Made by a program: the position numbers and the translations under genes. Of a stretch of 64,000 bases of DNA, positions 22,321 to 41,413 are shown piece by piece. The DNA is from Capitella teleta (taxonomy: Eukaryota; Annelida; Polychaeta; Capitellidae): positions 194,341 to 258,340 of the forward strand of contig KB293180.1 of the NCBI GenBank assembly GCA_000328365.1, given 5' to 3'. The notes below the pieces were generated by a model. It saw only the letters and a program-made list of their open reading frames with translations, was not told where the DNA came from and made no database searches. Within the stretch, counting starts at the first letter, position 1. Each line of letters starts with the position of its first letter.

Positions 22321-25176
22321 TTAACTCTTGGGCAATCCAGGGGGGGCGCCACCCATCATAGGTCGCATGGGCATGCCCATAGGAGGGCCCCCCATTGGAG
22401 GCCCACCCATAGGGGGTCCCATGGGTCGCATGCCTGGCATCATGCCTGGAGGAGGAGGGCCCATCATCGACATTCCAGGGGGACCCATAGGAGGGGCCGG
22501 CGGACGTTCCCCTGCCAGACTGGCTGGAGGTGGAATAGCGGCTCCTCCAGCAGAGAATGGGTTGTTCTGAATCTTCCCTGCCTTGAATGCTGCGGCTGTT
22601 AAAACACACAAAAATTCAGCCAGGCTGAGCAGAGAGGACAGATTGCCTTACTTGTGTCATCCACCAGCTTCTGCACTTGGTCTTCCAGCCATTTCTGGTA
22701 GTAATCTCTCACGTTGTCCTTGTGCTTGCGTCCGTTGCAGTGTGTCTTCCTCACAGAAGGCTGCAATTGAAACAGAGTTAAAAAGGATGAGAGATCGAAT
22801 GAAGGTACTCACTGAGTCATGGGTGAGGAAGGTGTCGCAGTAATCACAGAAGTATCTGCAAAGAGGAATCAAACAAATGTCATTCAACCATACGTGGAGT
22901 TGTGGATAATGGGATAATCTTGCCTGCCCTGGGTGACCGCTTGAACTTTTGTATTTGAAATTTGCAATAAAGGTGACGTCTTACAAGTGTAATACCGTAT
23001 TGTTTTGGTTATGAGGCATGAGACAGAGGTTTGACAAAAAGTACTGAAAGTCTAGCAGGGGCGGGGGGGGGGGGGGATCCGGGGGGGCGACCCCCCCGGA
23101 GGGAGAAATTTTTAGATTTTTAAGCATTAAGTTGCAAGAAATTCAATGGTCTTCAAGTAATTTCATAGAGAGCTCTATCAATGAAGATAGTTTAGAAATT
23201 TACAAATCAATAGGCCTAACAGATCAATAGTTGAATTGTTCATCAATCAGGAGGCTACAAAAGGAAGTATTCTTAATTGAACACAAATTTACAGTTACAG
23301 CATCTGTTGCATATTGTCCTGTCCATGGTCAAGGAATCTTCTTTTCTAGCCAACTCCAGGACCAGCGGTTGCGCGCAACGTCTGGGTCGTCACAGGTGAC
23401 AACGGCATTTCAAAGGCAAACAGCGCATATTGCTATAGCGAACTTGAAACTTCTCGTTCGACTAGAATTGATTGAGAATGCCTCTTCCGAAAGTAGTAGT
23501 AAATGTATCGTAGCTTACCATTGGTCAAGAACCACCAATCAGAGCGTGCGACAGAAAAGGTCGCGTTAGATTCGACTACAATGCAAGAAACGACCAGGAC
23601 AGCTTGCGTTAGATTGAAAGCATATGTACAACCAAAACGATTTTTTTTTTTCAGACTTTTTCAAAAAGTACGGAAATCCGTCAAAATACGGAAGAATCTC
23701 ATGCCTGGGTTATACGCGCAGTGCACTATAGTGGAGGCTGAGAGCATGTCAGTTTCACCCTACAAGCCTATGTAGCCGCGCATCCCACAAAAATCCCTTG
23801 TAAACTCAAGGACGTCAGTGTGTGGCCCATATTTAAGTAATGCTTAAAACAACAGGTTGCATAGCCAGGAGAACCTGCATCATGTCAGTTCAATTAAAGT
23901 CAGGCCTACTCTATGCTTGGTACATTTATTATCATACATTAACATATTTCCTAGACAGTAGTTTGGATAACTGCCAGAAAATCATTCTGACTTTTATTCA
24001 CCAGACAAGTATTGGCACCATATTAAACATCCAGGGAATGCATGTCTTGGGAATATGCTGATTATGTGACATAATTAATTAATTATTATGGATACTTATT
24101 CTACATGTACTAGTATTACTATCTGGCCGACACACTTCATGAATATATGTTAGTCTTCCCAATAGAACTGCAGAGTGTTTGTTTAACCTGTTTCTCTGTT
24201 GGATTTTTTTTTTAACTCTTCGGTTTTGCTTCGGCAGAAGCCAAAACCACTGAATCTACGGGGATAGGCCAATATTTGCCAAATTCCAAAGCCGAATCCG
24301 AAGCTTCGGCCAGCTCTAGTTTTAAGGGGAGAAACCACATTAAAGTGGAATTAAGAGAATTTTTCATTTAGGTAAGGATAGTGAGGGTGTTTCATTATGG
24401 AAGTCGCAAATAATTTTGGCTTTGGTGAATAATAGCTTTAGCAAATAATAGATTAAGACTGCCGAAGCTTTCACGATTCAGCCAGCTCTATTCGAAAAGG
24501 AATATGGATACATTATTATTACACAATTAACCAGTCAGTATATGAAAAAATTGATTTATTTTCATTTGAAAGTCGTGCAAGAAGTTTGAGCAAGGAAGTG
24601 AAGAATGTGCGCTTTGATTATACCACAGTGTGCATGCGCTTAGTGACGTCACTCGCTAAATGGCATCTGTTTACTTCTTCACAAAGTTATTTTTTTGTGC
24701 AGGTTTTAATTTAAAGTAAGTTCGACATGAGTGCACAGGCTCATATTGTTCTTTCTTGAAGCATAAATATACCATCTAACGTCTGGAGGGCTTAAACATA
24801 AGGATTTGTCGGATAGTATGTGTATATTTTATCATGCGATCGGGTGAGTGTGGAGCCTCGCAGTCAGTATACGGCAAAAGTAGTGGTACACTTGTCATAT
24901 TAACCCGGACCTGTGCTTAGCTGACATACTACAGCAAGAGCCAGGGGTCCGTAGACCTCGCTCAATTTATCTGTGCTACTCTTTGCTGTAGTATGTCAGC
25001 TAATTTAGTAATTGAAGTCTGAAGTCTGAAGACAGTCACTGAGTGAGTGAGTGAGTGACGGTGACTCAGTGAGTCAGTCAGTGAAGTGAAATCTCTGGAC
25101 TCTTGGCCGTGGAACCGTAATTAACGAGTGCATCAATTAGCCACAAATATGGTAGCAGTTGAACTCACTTTGGCAT
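22321..25176 (-). CDS. SNRPC: U1 small nuclear ribonucleoprotein C (U1-C)
   Basis: Four exons, 144 aa: 25176–25169 (only ATG CCA AA), 22855–22813, 22760–22652 and 22595–22321. The N-terminus [30 protein letters not shown] is the U1-C type C2H2 zinc finger with all ligands (Cys6, Cys9, His24, His30 by family numbering). [11 protein letters not shown] helix follows, then a Met/Pro/Gly-rich tail of MGPP-type repeats. U1-C stabilises base-pairing of U1 snRNA with the 5' splice site at the first step of splicing. The tiny first exon was found by matching the invariant MPK start with a GTGAGT donor in the right phase. It is separated from exon 2 by a 2.3-kb intron, while the other introns are about 52–56 bp. 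Confidence 0.93.
22856..25168 (-). other. SNRPC intron 1 (2.3 kb)
   Basis: It holds a GC-rich hairpin (23079–23099), repeated CCGAAGCTT/CCAGCTCTA motifs at 24299–24320 and 24461–24490 that look like hAT-type MITE ends, an inverted micro-element copy (24918–25002), a short GAGT-rich run near 25040 and a TGACGTCA at 24644–24651. No internal exon was found. Confidence 0.75.
24918..25002 (-). repeat. micro-element copy 3 plus an extra half, forming a hairpin
   Basis: 24918–24978 is a reverse-oriented, 61-bp version of the 54-bp element (TAGCTGACATACTACAGC...ATCTGTGCTA). A second right half in the opposite sense, TTGCTGTAGTATGTCAGCTA, follows at 24983–25002. The two 20-bp arms could pair. The flanks do not show a clean 9-bp duplication. 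Confidence 0.7.
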
Positions 25177-25275
25177 ATTGTATATATGCAGTAACCGACA
25201 CAACAAAGACAAGCAGAAGGAGAAAGGCGACTATTGCACTCAAGTTAAGATCTCCCGACGCCGCTTCGTTCACAA

Positions 25276-25283
25276 CCGGAAGT
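25276..25283. promoter_or_regulatory. ETS/GABP-type site upstream of SNRPC
   Basis: CCGGAAGT lies about 100 bp upstream of the SNRPC start codon, the usual place for this motif in housekeeping promoters. Function is inferred from motif and position only. Confidence 0.45.
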
Positions 25284-25354
25284 AGTGCACGGTCGCTTTA
25301 AAGATTCTTTTATATTTGGGAAAACCCAAGGAGCATATATAACAAGAACGCGCC

Positions 25355-26051
25355 TTAAAGGGATGGGGAACTGAATTTTAAGTGATGTTCTATTGACCCA
25401 TAGCACCAATTAATAGCATTCCGTGCCAAAAACACCATGCCTGGATGCAAGTGTAAGGAAATAATTAATTCCGAATATCGGGGTTAGCATTGCGCCTATG
25501 GGAGAATGACTTCCATTACAAAGTATAGGAGGCAAACATCAGCTGAGGGCTTGCCTTGATTAGTCCCGTTCCCCTCGTGAAGCTATCGATTTCAGCCAAT
25601 CAGAGCAGATCATCTTTGCCATAAAAGGACATCTCTGTTGTTTACGAAACGAAAGCGCATGCGTGGAGCACTCTGGCTGGCCTTTTTACTGTTTCAGGAT
25701 GAGAAACATGGTAGGTTTCCTAGAAAATCGCTTGTTAAAATTAGAAAAATAGCGAAAAATATTTTTTTTTTCGCGCCTGACTGGTGGCAAAATGATTATT
25801 CTATCTATTTCCGAAAATAAAATAAAAAAATATCCAGGGGTTTAGTCACAGGACACGCTGATATGACGAGGCCCATTGTAAAAGATGGTGAACACAGTGT
25901 TTCATCACAGCTCCTGACGTCACGCCTAATTAGCAATATATCTCCCGTGAAATCGTTAGGGATGATATTCCTTGTGTGGGCCAGGCATAGGAATCATTTT
26001 TGGTGCATCAAATAACGACTCAAAGTCCATTTTAACCAGTCTCCCTCCCTT
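25355..26051 (+). mobile_element. TTAA-flanked MITE, family A, copy 1 (runs into the gap)
   Basis: It begins TTAA at 25355–25358 followed by AGGGATGGGGAACTG and runs to CTCCCTCCCTT directly before the N block. It matches the complete copy at 60600–61181, with about 140 extra interior bases. TTAA targets with such ends fit piggyBac-like or Kolobok-like non-autonomous elements. No transposase frame is present. Confidence 0.8.
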
Positions 26052-26272
26052 NNNNNNNNNNNNNNNNNNNNNNNNNNNNNNNNNNNNNNNNNNNNNNNNN
26101 NNNNNNNNNNNNNNNNNNNNNNNNNNNNNNNNNNNNNNNNNNNNNNNNNNNNNNNNNNNNNNNNNNNNNNNNNNNNNNNNNNNNNNNNNNNNNNNNNNNN
26201 NNNNNNNNNNNNNNNNNNNNNNNNNNNNNNNNNNNNNNNNNNNNNNNNNNNNNNNNNNNNNNNNNNNNNNNN
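26052..26272. other. assembly gap (221 N)
   Basis: The unresolved bases lie exactly between two inverted copies of the same MITE, which explains why assembly failed here. Confidence 0.95.
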
Positions 26273-26699
26273 TACAAGCGATTTTCTAGGACACCTACCA
26301 CGTTGTACCTACCTACATACCTACATACCTAACATACCTACTATGTTTCTCATCCTGAAACAGTAAAAAGGTCAGCCAGAGTGCACCACGCATGCGCTTT
26401 CGTTTCGTAAACAACAAAGATGTCCTTTTATGGCGAAGATGCTCTGCTCTGATTGGCTGAAATCGATAGCTTCACGAGGGGAACGGGACCAATCAAGGCA
26501 AGCCTTCAGCTGATGTTTGCCTCCTATACTTCGTAATGGAAGCCATTCTTCCATAGGCCCAATGCTAACCCCGATATTCGGAATGCATTATTTCCTTACG
26601 CTTGCATCCAGGCATGGTGTTTTTGGCACGGAATGCTATCAATTGGTGCTATGAGTCAATAGAACATCACTTAAAATTCAGTTCCCCGTCCCTTTATTA
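26273..26699 (-). mobile_element. TTAA-flanked MITE, family A, copy 2 (inverted)
   Basis: On the minus strand this copy starts near TTAA at 26696–26699, passes AAAGGGACGGGGAACTG and follows copy 1 to about its middle before entering the gap. It carries an extra short tandem run (GTAGGTAT-type) at about 26306–26345 that copy 1 lacks. Confidence 0.8.
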
Positions 26700-27644
26700 A
26701 GATTTGAATGTTCAGTGACGAGTTTATTGTTTTCTCTCTCTCTCTCTATATTAATGAACACGTATCAATGTTCTATTCCATCTCCGACTTGAAGTTACAA
26801 CCCAGCAAAACTCCGACTGTATTTTTTTTTTCTTTTTTTTTTTTTTTTTTTTTTGCATTTCGATGCCAATGTTGGAAGGAGGCAGACAAAAAAAAAGCCA
26901 TAAGAGGCCCTCACATAGCTCATCGAAATAAGTGTTATTTATCTGTTCATTTATTTTCAGAGTGTCTAGCGTTCCACTTCCTTTACAACGACTCAAGTGG
27001 ATGTCTAGAAAGCCATAAAGGCATAGTTAAGAGGCGCTCCAGACCGTTCCGGAGGGAGGCAGTGACAGACCACGTCAAAAAGGCTGGCCGCTGAGGCTGC
27101 GCGCCGCAGAAGATGACTTCAGCAATTGTGATTTTTCTTCTCACTTCCTTATTTTTATTAATAAAAACGTTTGTATATATATGAATTTTGCTTTATGTGT
27201 GGGATTTCTCTCATCCCCATGAGAGGGCTATATTTTGGTAGTAGTGCTGGTTTAAAGTTACAATGCCTTTAACTTGAGTAAACAAGGCTGGCCGAGATGA
27301 GCTGAAATGTAAACATTGCAATCGTGACCCATTACAAAACAACATGAATGGGAGTTAACCAGATTATGTTTTAAATCTGCTTGAAATTGAATGCCGTTAA
27401 ACTGCCTTTTGGAAGGAGGACGTCCTGCATCACAGGGACCGCAGTGTTTGATCAGAGCAGATAACAATTATATAATCTGTTAAGCTTCTGCAAGACAGTG
27501 TCGACGCCACCATGTTTTCAGCATCGGGACTGCTGCACGGCCACAGTGCAAGATAATAACGTCGGCATTACTTTTGTTCTCTTCAGTGCCGCTCTTAGCG
27601 TTCGAAATTGGCCAGGTTTGGGACACCATTGAAATGTTTGCTGG

Positions 27645-27800
27645 GCTAACACTGCCTTCGCTCAATAATATACCAAGTATCCACACTCTTTGAAGTTTTG
27701 TGTGCCTTTCATATTTTCTCTGATATTGCCCATTACAAAAATCACAAACGCTTTGTAGATTTCTGTAATTGTCGCCACGAATGCGAGCGCATTTGGACTT
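27645..27800. repeat. dispersed repeat segment, copy 2
   Basis: It matches 5310–5470 inside the pogo-like MITE, in the same orientation and with scattered differences. It may be the remnant of a longer relative of that element. Confidence 0.7.
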
Positions 27801-27884
27801 GGCGCAGTTCTTAAGCAATGGTGCAAGGATTAGTAATTATGAAGATCAATCGCATATGCGTCAAGATCATTAACGAAAACAGAA

Positions 27885-28440
27885 CAGAGATATCGTTCTG
27901 TTGAAAAGGAAGTTCTTGCTTCAATGTGGGCATGTGAACATATCAGCACTTACCTTATTAGGAGATCTTTTATCCTGAAAACGAACCATCGACCTCTTGT
28001 TGTGTTACTTGGAAACAAGAATCTAGATTAAATTTCGCCTAGAATTCAAAGTATACACATGAGGTTGATGCACTACACATACACAGTTCATCATGTTCCG
28101 GGTAAAGAAAATAACAGTTCAGATGCTCTGTCAAGAGCGCTGATGAAAGGCATGGAGAATATTGACCAAGAGATGCAGCTGGAAATTTTAATTTTATCAA
28201 AGCAGGGATTAGTAAGATAAATACCACATGGATGAAGACAGTGGTGGAATAAACCGAAAAAGACGAATGTCTAAGAAGAATAATGGAACTTTGTGATTCC
28301 AGATGGAAGTCTGCTGACAAGTTGCCATTGGAACTCAAGTTATATGCCGAGTTTTCGCATCTGATCTGTGAAAGAAAAAATCTTGGAAAAAGTGCATGAT
28401 GAGCACCTTGGAATAACAAAATGCTGAGAAAAAAAACAAG
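27885..28440 (+). mobile_element. Ty3/gypsy-type LTR retrotransposon fossil, pol fragment
   Basis: Short blocks typical of Ty3/gypsy pol appear in order: the RNase H region, the conserved end of RNase H (PGKENN/DALSR type) and the start of integrase with its zinc-binding part (HLGI type). No LTRs, gag or envelope were seen. The copy is partial and clearly broken in several places, so it is an old fossil. It does not extend recognisably into the neighbouring sequence. Confidence 0.75.
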
Positions 28441-29475
28441 GAGACTAACTGAGCAGTCTCATGATACTGTTTCATTCTGAATCAATGCATTTACTCATTC
28501 AGTCAGTCACTGACCAGATAATTGACTTGATCAGCATTTACTAGTATACATGTATCTCACATTCTCAGATGATTCAATCATTCAAACTTGAAATTGAATT
28601 GAAAATCTCTAGCACTCACGTAACATTTTGAATACTTCACCGCCCAATACATGCACGTACAGTGATGAAACTAAGGTTCTGTTCTCCATACCTTGTTGAA
28701 TTCCTTTATAGATCATAAGTGGAAGGATACACAGGTGATTTCAGTTGATAGAATAAATTAACATACATATGTTTCTGATGTAGGCCAAAGATCAATGATA
28801 TATATACATGTACATTCATGTATCTGCCTTGGGTAATGTGTTAAATTCTAGTAATTAAGTGCTCAGAAAAGGGATTTTTCACTGTTTATAACAAAAAAAA
28901 ATTCCGGGGGAGCATGCCCCCGGACCCCCCCCCCCCTAGTGTGGTGTCCCCTTAACATTACCTTCAATTTAGGCCCTCTCAAGTCTGGGAACGTTCCTAC
29001 GCCTCTGATGCCGACCCCTGATCTAACTTAAAATTTTTCTTTCAAAACAATCTTGATTTTGCGAATTCAAACTTATCGATACCGCGTTTGGTTTTCCATC
29101 AATGAACGCCGTGGGCAAATTCGTTGTAAATCTGAAGTTTGTGTGATCTATAATCAATCGAAGAGGATAAATTTCGATATACTAACTATATGTGTGACTT
29201 AATATAGTGCTATATTTCGTGGATTTGCATTGGACCGAAGTTCCCGTCGACATTGTGACTTAATCATAATGGTCGAGCAGACGATTCATTTTCGAATTTA
29301 AGCGTTCCCGCCATAAATCAAGTGGCATCTTTTCCACTGAGGCCACGTGGCTTTGGTAAACACACGCATTTTATCATTTATTTATCCACACATGATGTCG
29401 AACATCTCGTATGCTAACTGAAATACTGATCAATATTCCGCTTACATTTCCCGCCAAATCATAACGCACTACAAG

Positions 29476-29678
29476 TGACGTCATCCAGACGAGATCGTCG
29501 ACTTCGCGAGATGGCAATTCTGTCAATCTGTGACATTTCTGATCAAGTATTATTTTATTCCTTCAAGGTCGTTTAATTCACTTCAGAAATCTTCTTGTTT
29601 TCCCAGATCCTTCCCTGAAACGTAACGTATCACCGGTCACTATCCTGGCACGAGGGAAGAGCATAATTTGTGACGTCA
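29476..29678. promoter_or_regulatory. paired CRE sites upstream of ATP1A
   Basis: Two perfect TGACGTCA palindromes lie at 29476–29483 and 29671–29678, the second 68 bp upstream of the ATP1A start codon. CREB/ATF factors bind this motif, and vertebrate ATP1A1 promoters are known to use an ATF/CRE element. Function here is inferred. Confidence 0.5.
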
Positions 29679-29745
29679 TCTTGATTGACAGTTGTGAACT
29701 GAGGCTGCTGCTCTCTGCCTCTCCGTCAGACTCATTCCGCGAAAA

Positions 29746-38008
<8,263 letters not shown>

Positions 38009-38600
38009 GTCTGGAGAAGTTGCTTCGGGCGTGGATGGAGAAGCAGAAGGAAGAAAGGAGAAGAGGTGCTGGATCCAGTTACCATCATCCGTGAAAATCC
38101 TGTCACTGCTGTTGCGTCAAAGTCACAAATGATTATCAATAACTTTACCGCTTTAATCACTTTGCATGCATTTCCAATAACAAATGGCTGTACCGATTCA
38201 TTCCTGTGAGGTGAAAAAATTGGAATTTTGTTGGCATTTTTGTTAATTTGTATTCAGGCAAAATAGGCACAAATGTGCTCACAGTTTTCACTTCGTTGTG
38301 AAAAAGAACCCAAATATATGAAATGACTGATCTGTGTGATTGTCCATGTCTTAGCCCGGAGATCTTCTGTTAGTCTCCACTCAGTTAATTCTTCCATCTT
38401 ATTGTTGTACAGTATAAATAAGTTATTCATTATAGTTATGCATTTGTTACGTTTTCAGGTTTCGATCCTATTTCTCTCGGAATTTTTTTTACTGTTTTTA
38501 GTGTACCGTAATTATTTCCAGTGTTTTGGTTTGAACGATTGAAACTGTTTTTAGCTGGGATTTAAATTAGGAAATTTTTAATTTTTCTGAGTTGAACTTG

Positions 38601-38606
38601 AATAAA
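38601..38606 (+). terminator. poly(A) signal for ATP1A
   Basis: AATAAA lies about 590 bp after the stop codon and is followed within 10 bases by a genomic run of 18 A. Confidence 0.6.
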
Positions 38607-38820
38607 ATTAGATGAAAAAAAAAAAAAAAAAATTCAGTTTCTTCACTTTTACAATTCTGTCACTATATTGTGACTATTCCTGTGCATAAATTCAAATATT
38701 ATCTGCCAATGAAATTACAGAAAAAAAGAAAAAAAAAACATATTTCAAATATAACAGTGAAATTTATAAAATTATTAAATCTATCTATTGTAAATATTGT
38801 ATGTATGTAAAATATATATA

Positions 38821-39000
38821 CAGTGGGCAAATAAAGTAGTATAACTCCATGGTAAATATTTCAATGCTTTAATTCCATTGTGGCTACACATTTCTGAGAA
38901 AGTGTTACAAAACAGATCACTGTAATCACACAAATTAAGATAGCAAAAATACATACTTGGTATGGTTCGTCTAACGTACATGCCATGCTGCAATTTCTAT
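38821..39000 (+). repeat. mariner-like repeat C, copy 1
   Basis: It starts CAGTGGGCAAATAAAGTAG and matches the reverse complement of 54840–55055 through AGAAAGTGTTACAAAACAGA and TTGGTATGGTT. The CAG start with GTGGGCAAA-like terminus suggests a Tc1/mariner-type end; no transposase is visible. Confidence 0.6.
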
Positions 39001-39103
39001 CATTTCTATTCAATTTCACCAGCATTTATACCGATTTATTTGTTATTACAACAATATATAGCACAATCTCAAACAAAACAATAGTACGAGAGCATAAAAA
39101 TTA

Positions 39104-39104
<1 letters not shown>

Positions 39105-39199
<95 letters not shown>
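39105..39199. repeat. (AAT)n microsatellite
   Basis: About 31 AAT units followed by TCATGAAATATATAGTGCC, which inverted resembles the LINE tail seen at 8481–8535. It is probably the expanded tail of a LINE whose body is lost. Confidence 0.9.
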
Positions 39200-39894
39200 T
39201 CATGAAATATATAGTGCCTATGCTTGTGTACCCCACACCCCCTCCCTCCTCCATATATAATTAAGCAATAAAATGAATGAAAAATCAACGTTCTATAAAA
39301 ATAGCATGAATAATAATATCCATAAGATAGTGAATATTGTGCATACACATGCATAGAGTATAAATTCCATATAATATTCAATCAATGAAATTTTATTGAA
39401 ACTCAGTAGACTCAGTAGATCCCGAAGCCAGCCAAGCCCGCCAATTGATTTGTGGCTGGCTGAGGACTTTTTCGGCCAGCGAGTCGGTCAGCCGATTTTT
39501 TTTTTTTTTTTTGTGGCTGACTAACTGTGATTGTTTTCCAGCTGGCTTCGATCGACTGCATTAAGACATGTACATGCATTTTATAAATTACTACATTTAT
39601 ACTTTTGCTAAAATATGTCGATCCAGCTGTATTCATGAGAATCACTAATTAAGCCCTCTGCCTTAATTATCAATTAAGCCGTATTATTTCACTTTTGACG
39701 CCCTTCGTGGCTTTTGACGCCCTTCGTTGATTGTATCTTCTACAAAATAAATACATTGTACATATTTGTGTTTCGGAATCATTCAATTGTTAAAAAAAAT
39801 AATCCGTATTTTCCCTTGTTTTTTTTTTCTTTTTTTGTTTTGTTTTGTTTTTTTTTCTTTTTTTCTTGGTGGAGTATACATGTAGACATTCAAC

Positions 39895-40285
39895 GAGTGA
39901 GCTTTTAAAAGAACTCCACTGGCTGCCTGTTAAAGCGTGAATTTATTATAAAATTGCATGCCTCGTTTTATCATGTTTTAGCAAACCTTATATATCTGAC
40001 CGTGATCTATTGATCAACATTTATTAATTCAACCAACCAACCAACGATGTTTTTAAAATCTTATGGTGAAAGTTTTTATGGACCAAATTTATGGAACTTT
40101 CTTCCATCCTACTTTAGCCTTTGTTTAAACACTCTTTAAAGACTCATCGTTTTAATCGAAGTTTTAACCAGTGATGTTTAAATATTTTGCGTTGTTCTTT
40201 ACCTATAGCTGTTGTGCCTTTTAAAGCGCCTGTGAGCAGAGTCAACCCTAAAACAGGCACACTTATATATATGAATAAATGATTA
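39895..40285 (+). mobile_element. CR1/L2-like LINE, 3' end of ORF2 and tail
   Basis: The plus strand encodes LLKELHWLPVK near 39901–39934, a signature of the ORF2 C-terminus in CR1/L2/Rex-type LINEs. Later pieces resemble YKIACLV, YISD and LKTHRF, and the copy ends with ATATGAATAAATGATTATTA. Stops interrupt the frame and the 5' part is missing, so it is a dead truncated insertion. Confidence 0.75.
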
Positions 40286-41413
40286 TTATAATACGGAGAA
40301 TATACTAATCATAGGTAGTCTCAGGCTATGATAAATTTGATGCTTGCTGCTGTGTATATTTGTGATGTAATGCTGGGCAGCTGGAGGGCAAGCAAACAAT
40401 TAAACAACGCATGCATGAAAAGTAAAGAAAAGACAAAAAAAGCAAATGGGCTATTGATCGGCAATTATTACTATAACATATAGAGAATAATGATAGATTA
40501 TTTAACCTGTGACAGGGAAATTGATCGAAGAACGTTTATTTTTGAGAATTAACATTATTCTTTCATTCGGCACAAATGAATGAAATGATCATGTTATGCT
40601 TACAAGTCAGTTACATTCGGGGCTGCCTTTGAAATATCAGGATAAGTTAAAGCCTGCCTCTTCCAAAATCGAATAGCTAGAATTATGTTCCTCATCTGCA
40701 CTTTTTTGTGGCAATGAGGTAATTCCTGGTTTCATCTTAATATCGATGTAGAGCCAGTAGAAAATATTGTCATGTTTTCGAACCTTCGTTTTTGAATCAT
40801 ATATGTTGCATTTCCACTCTCTCTGAAATCATGATGCTCTGACTAATCCTTGGTGCTCTGACCAAATAGGAAGCATGAAATGCTTCTTTTTCAAGCAAGA
40901 TTCTTTTTTTTTTTTTTTTTTTTTTTTGTGCCCATGCCAGCGAGTAGTAGCAAAGGGCAATGTAAAGGATGAAGTGAAAGATGAAGCAAAAGGACGAAAT
41001 GAAGAACAAAATGAATGATGTGTTGATGTTCAAAATAGCCCTGCCATGGCTAACTATAGAAAGTTTCCTTCGTTGCCTAAACAACTCAACGGCAGACACG
41101 TGTTTGAAACGGTTTACTAAAAACAAAATAATATATTTGTATAAAAAAAAATCAAAAATGCACAAAATGACAATCACTCACGCCCTGTTGGCAGAAACAA
41201 AGTACTAGTACCCAGCCAATAACTGTCAATTTAGCTCCAAAAAGGGAGAACCCGGACAGAATCGCAACAGAACGTATACCCGATGCAGAATTGGAAGCTG
41301 CACACTGCATGATCATAGCTGCGCTGGGTAGTCGGTATTTCTATTACATTTTTGGCCAACGATACTAAAATAAAATTCAACGAAAAATGGATTAAGAATT
41401 ATCGCTTGCCAAA

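Larger units (their letters stand above)
26700..29745. other. interval between the MITE pair and ATP1A
   Basis: It contains a repeat shared with the pogo-like element (27645–27800), a decayed Ty3/gypsy fragment (27885–28440), a GC hairpin (28904–28923) and, at its end, the probable ATP1A promoter with two TGACGTCA sites. No host exon apart from the ATP1A leader is evident. Confidence 0.5.
38009..41413. other. interval between ATP1A and NDUFS6
   Basis: The first 0.6 kb is ATP1A 3' UTR. A repeat with CAGTGGGCAAA ends (38821–39000), an (AAT)n run and a CR1/L2-like LINE fragment (39895–40285) follow. The last 200 bp should hold the NDUFS6 promoter. No other gene is seen. Confidence 0.6.

Noticed and set aside
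22264-22602. His/Arg-rich plus-strand frame
   Set aside because: Antisense shadow of the Met/Pro/Gly-rich SNRPC tail.
25972-26301. Open frames through the gap
   Set aside because: They consist mostly of unknown bases.
39046-39381. Poly-Leu or poly-Tyr frames over the AAT tract
   Set aside because: Artefact of translating a trinucleotide repeat.
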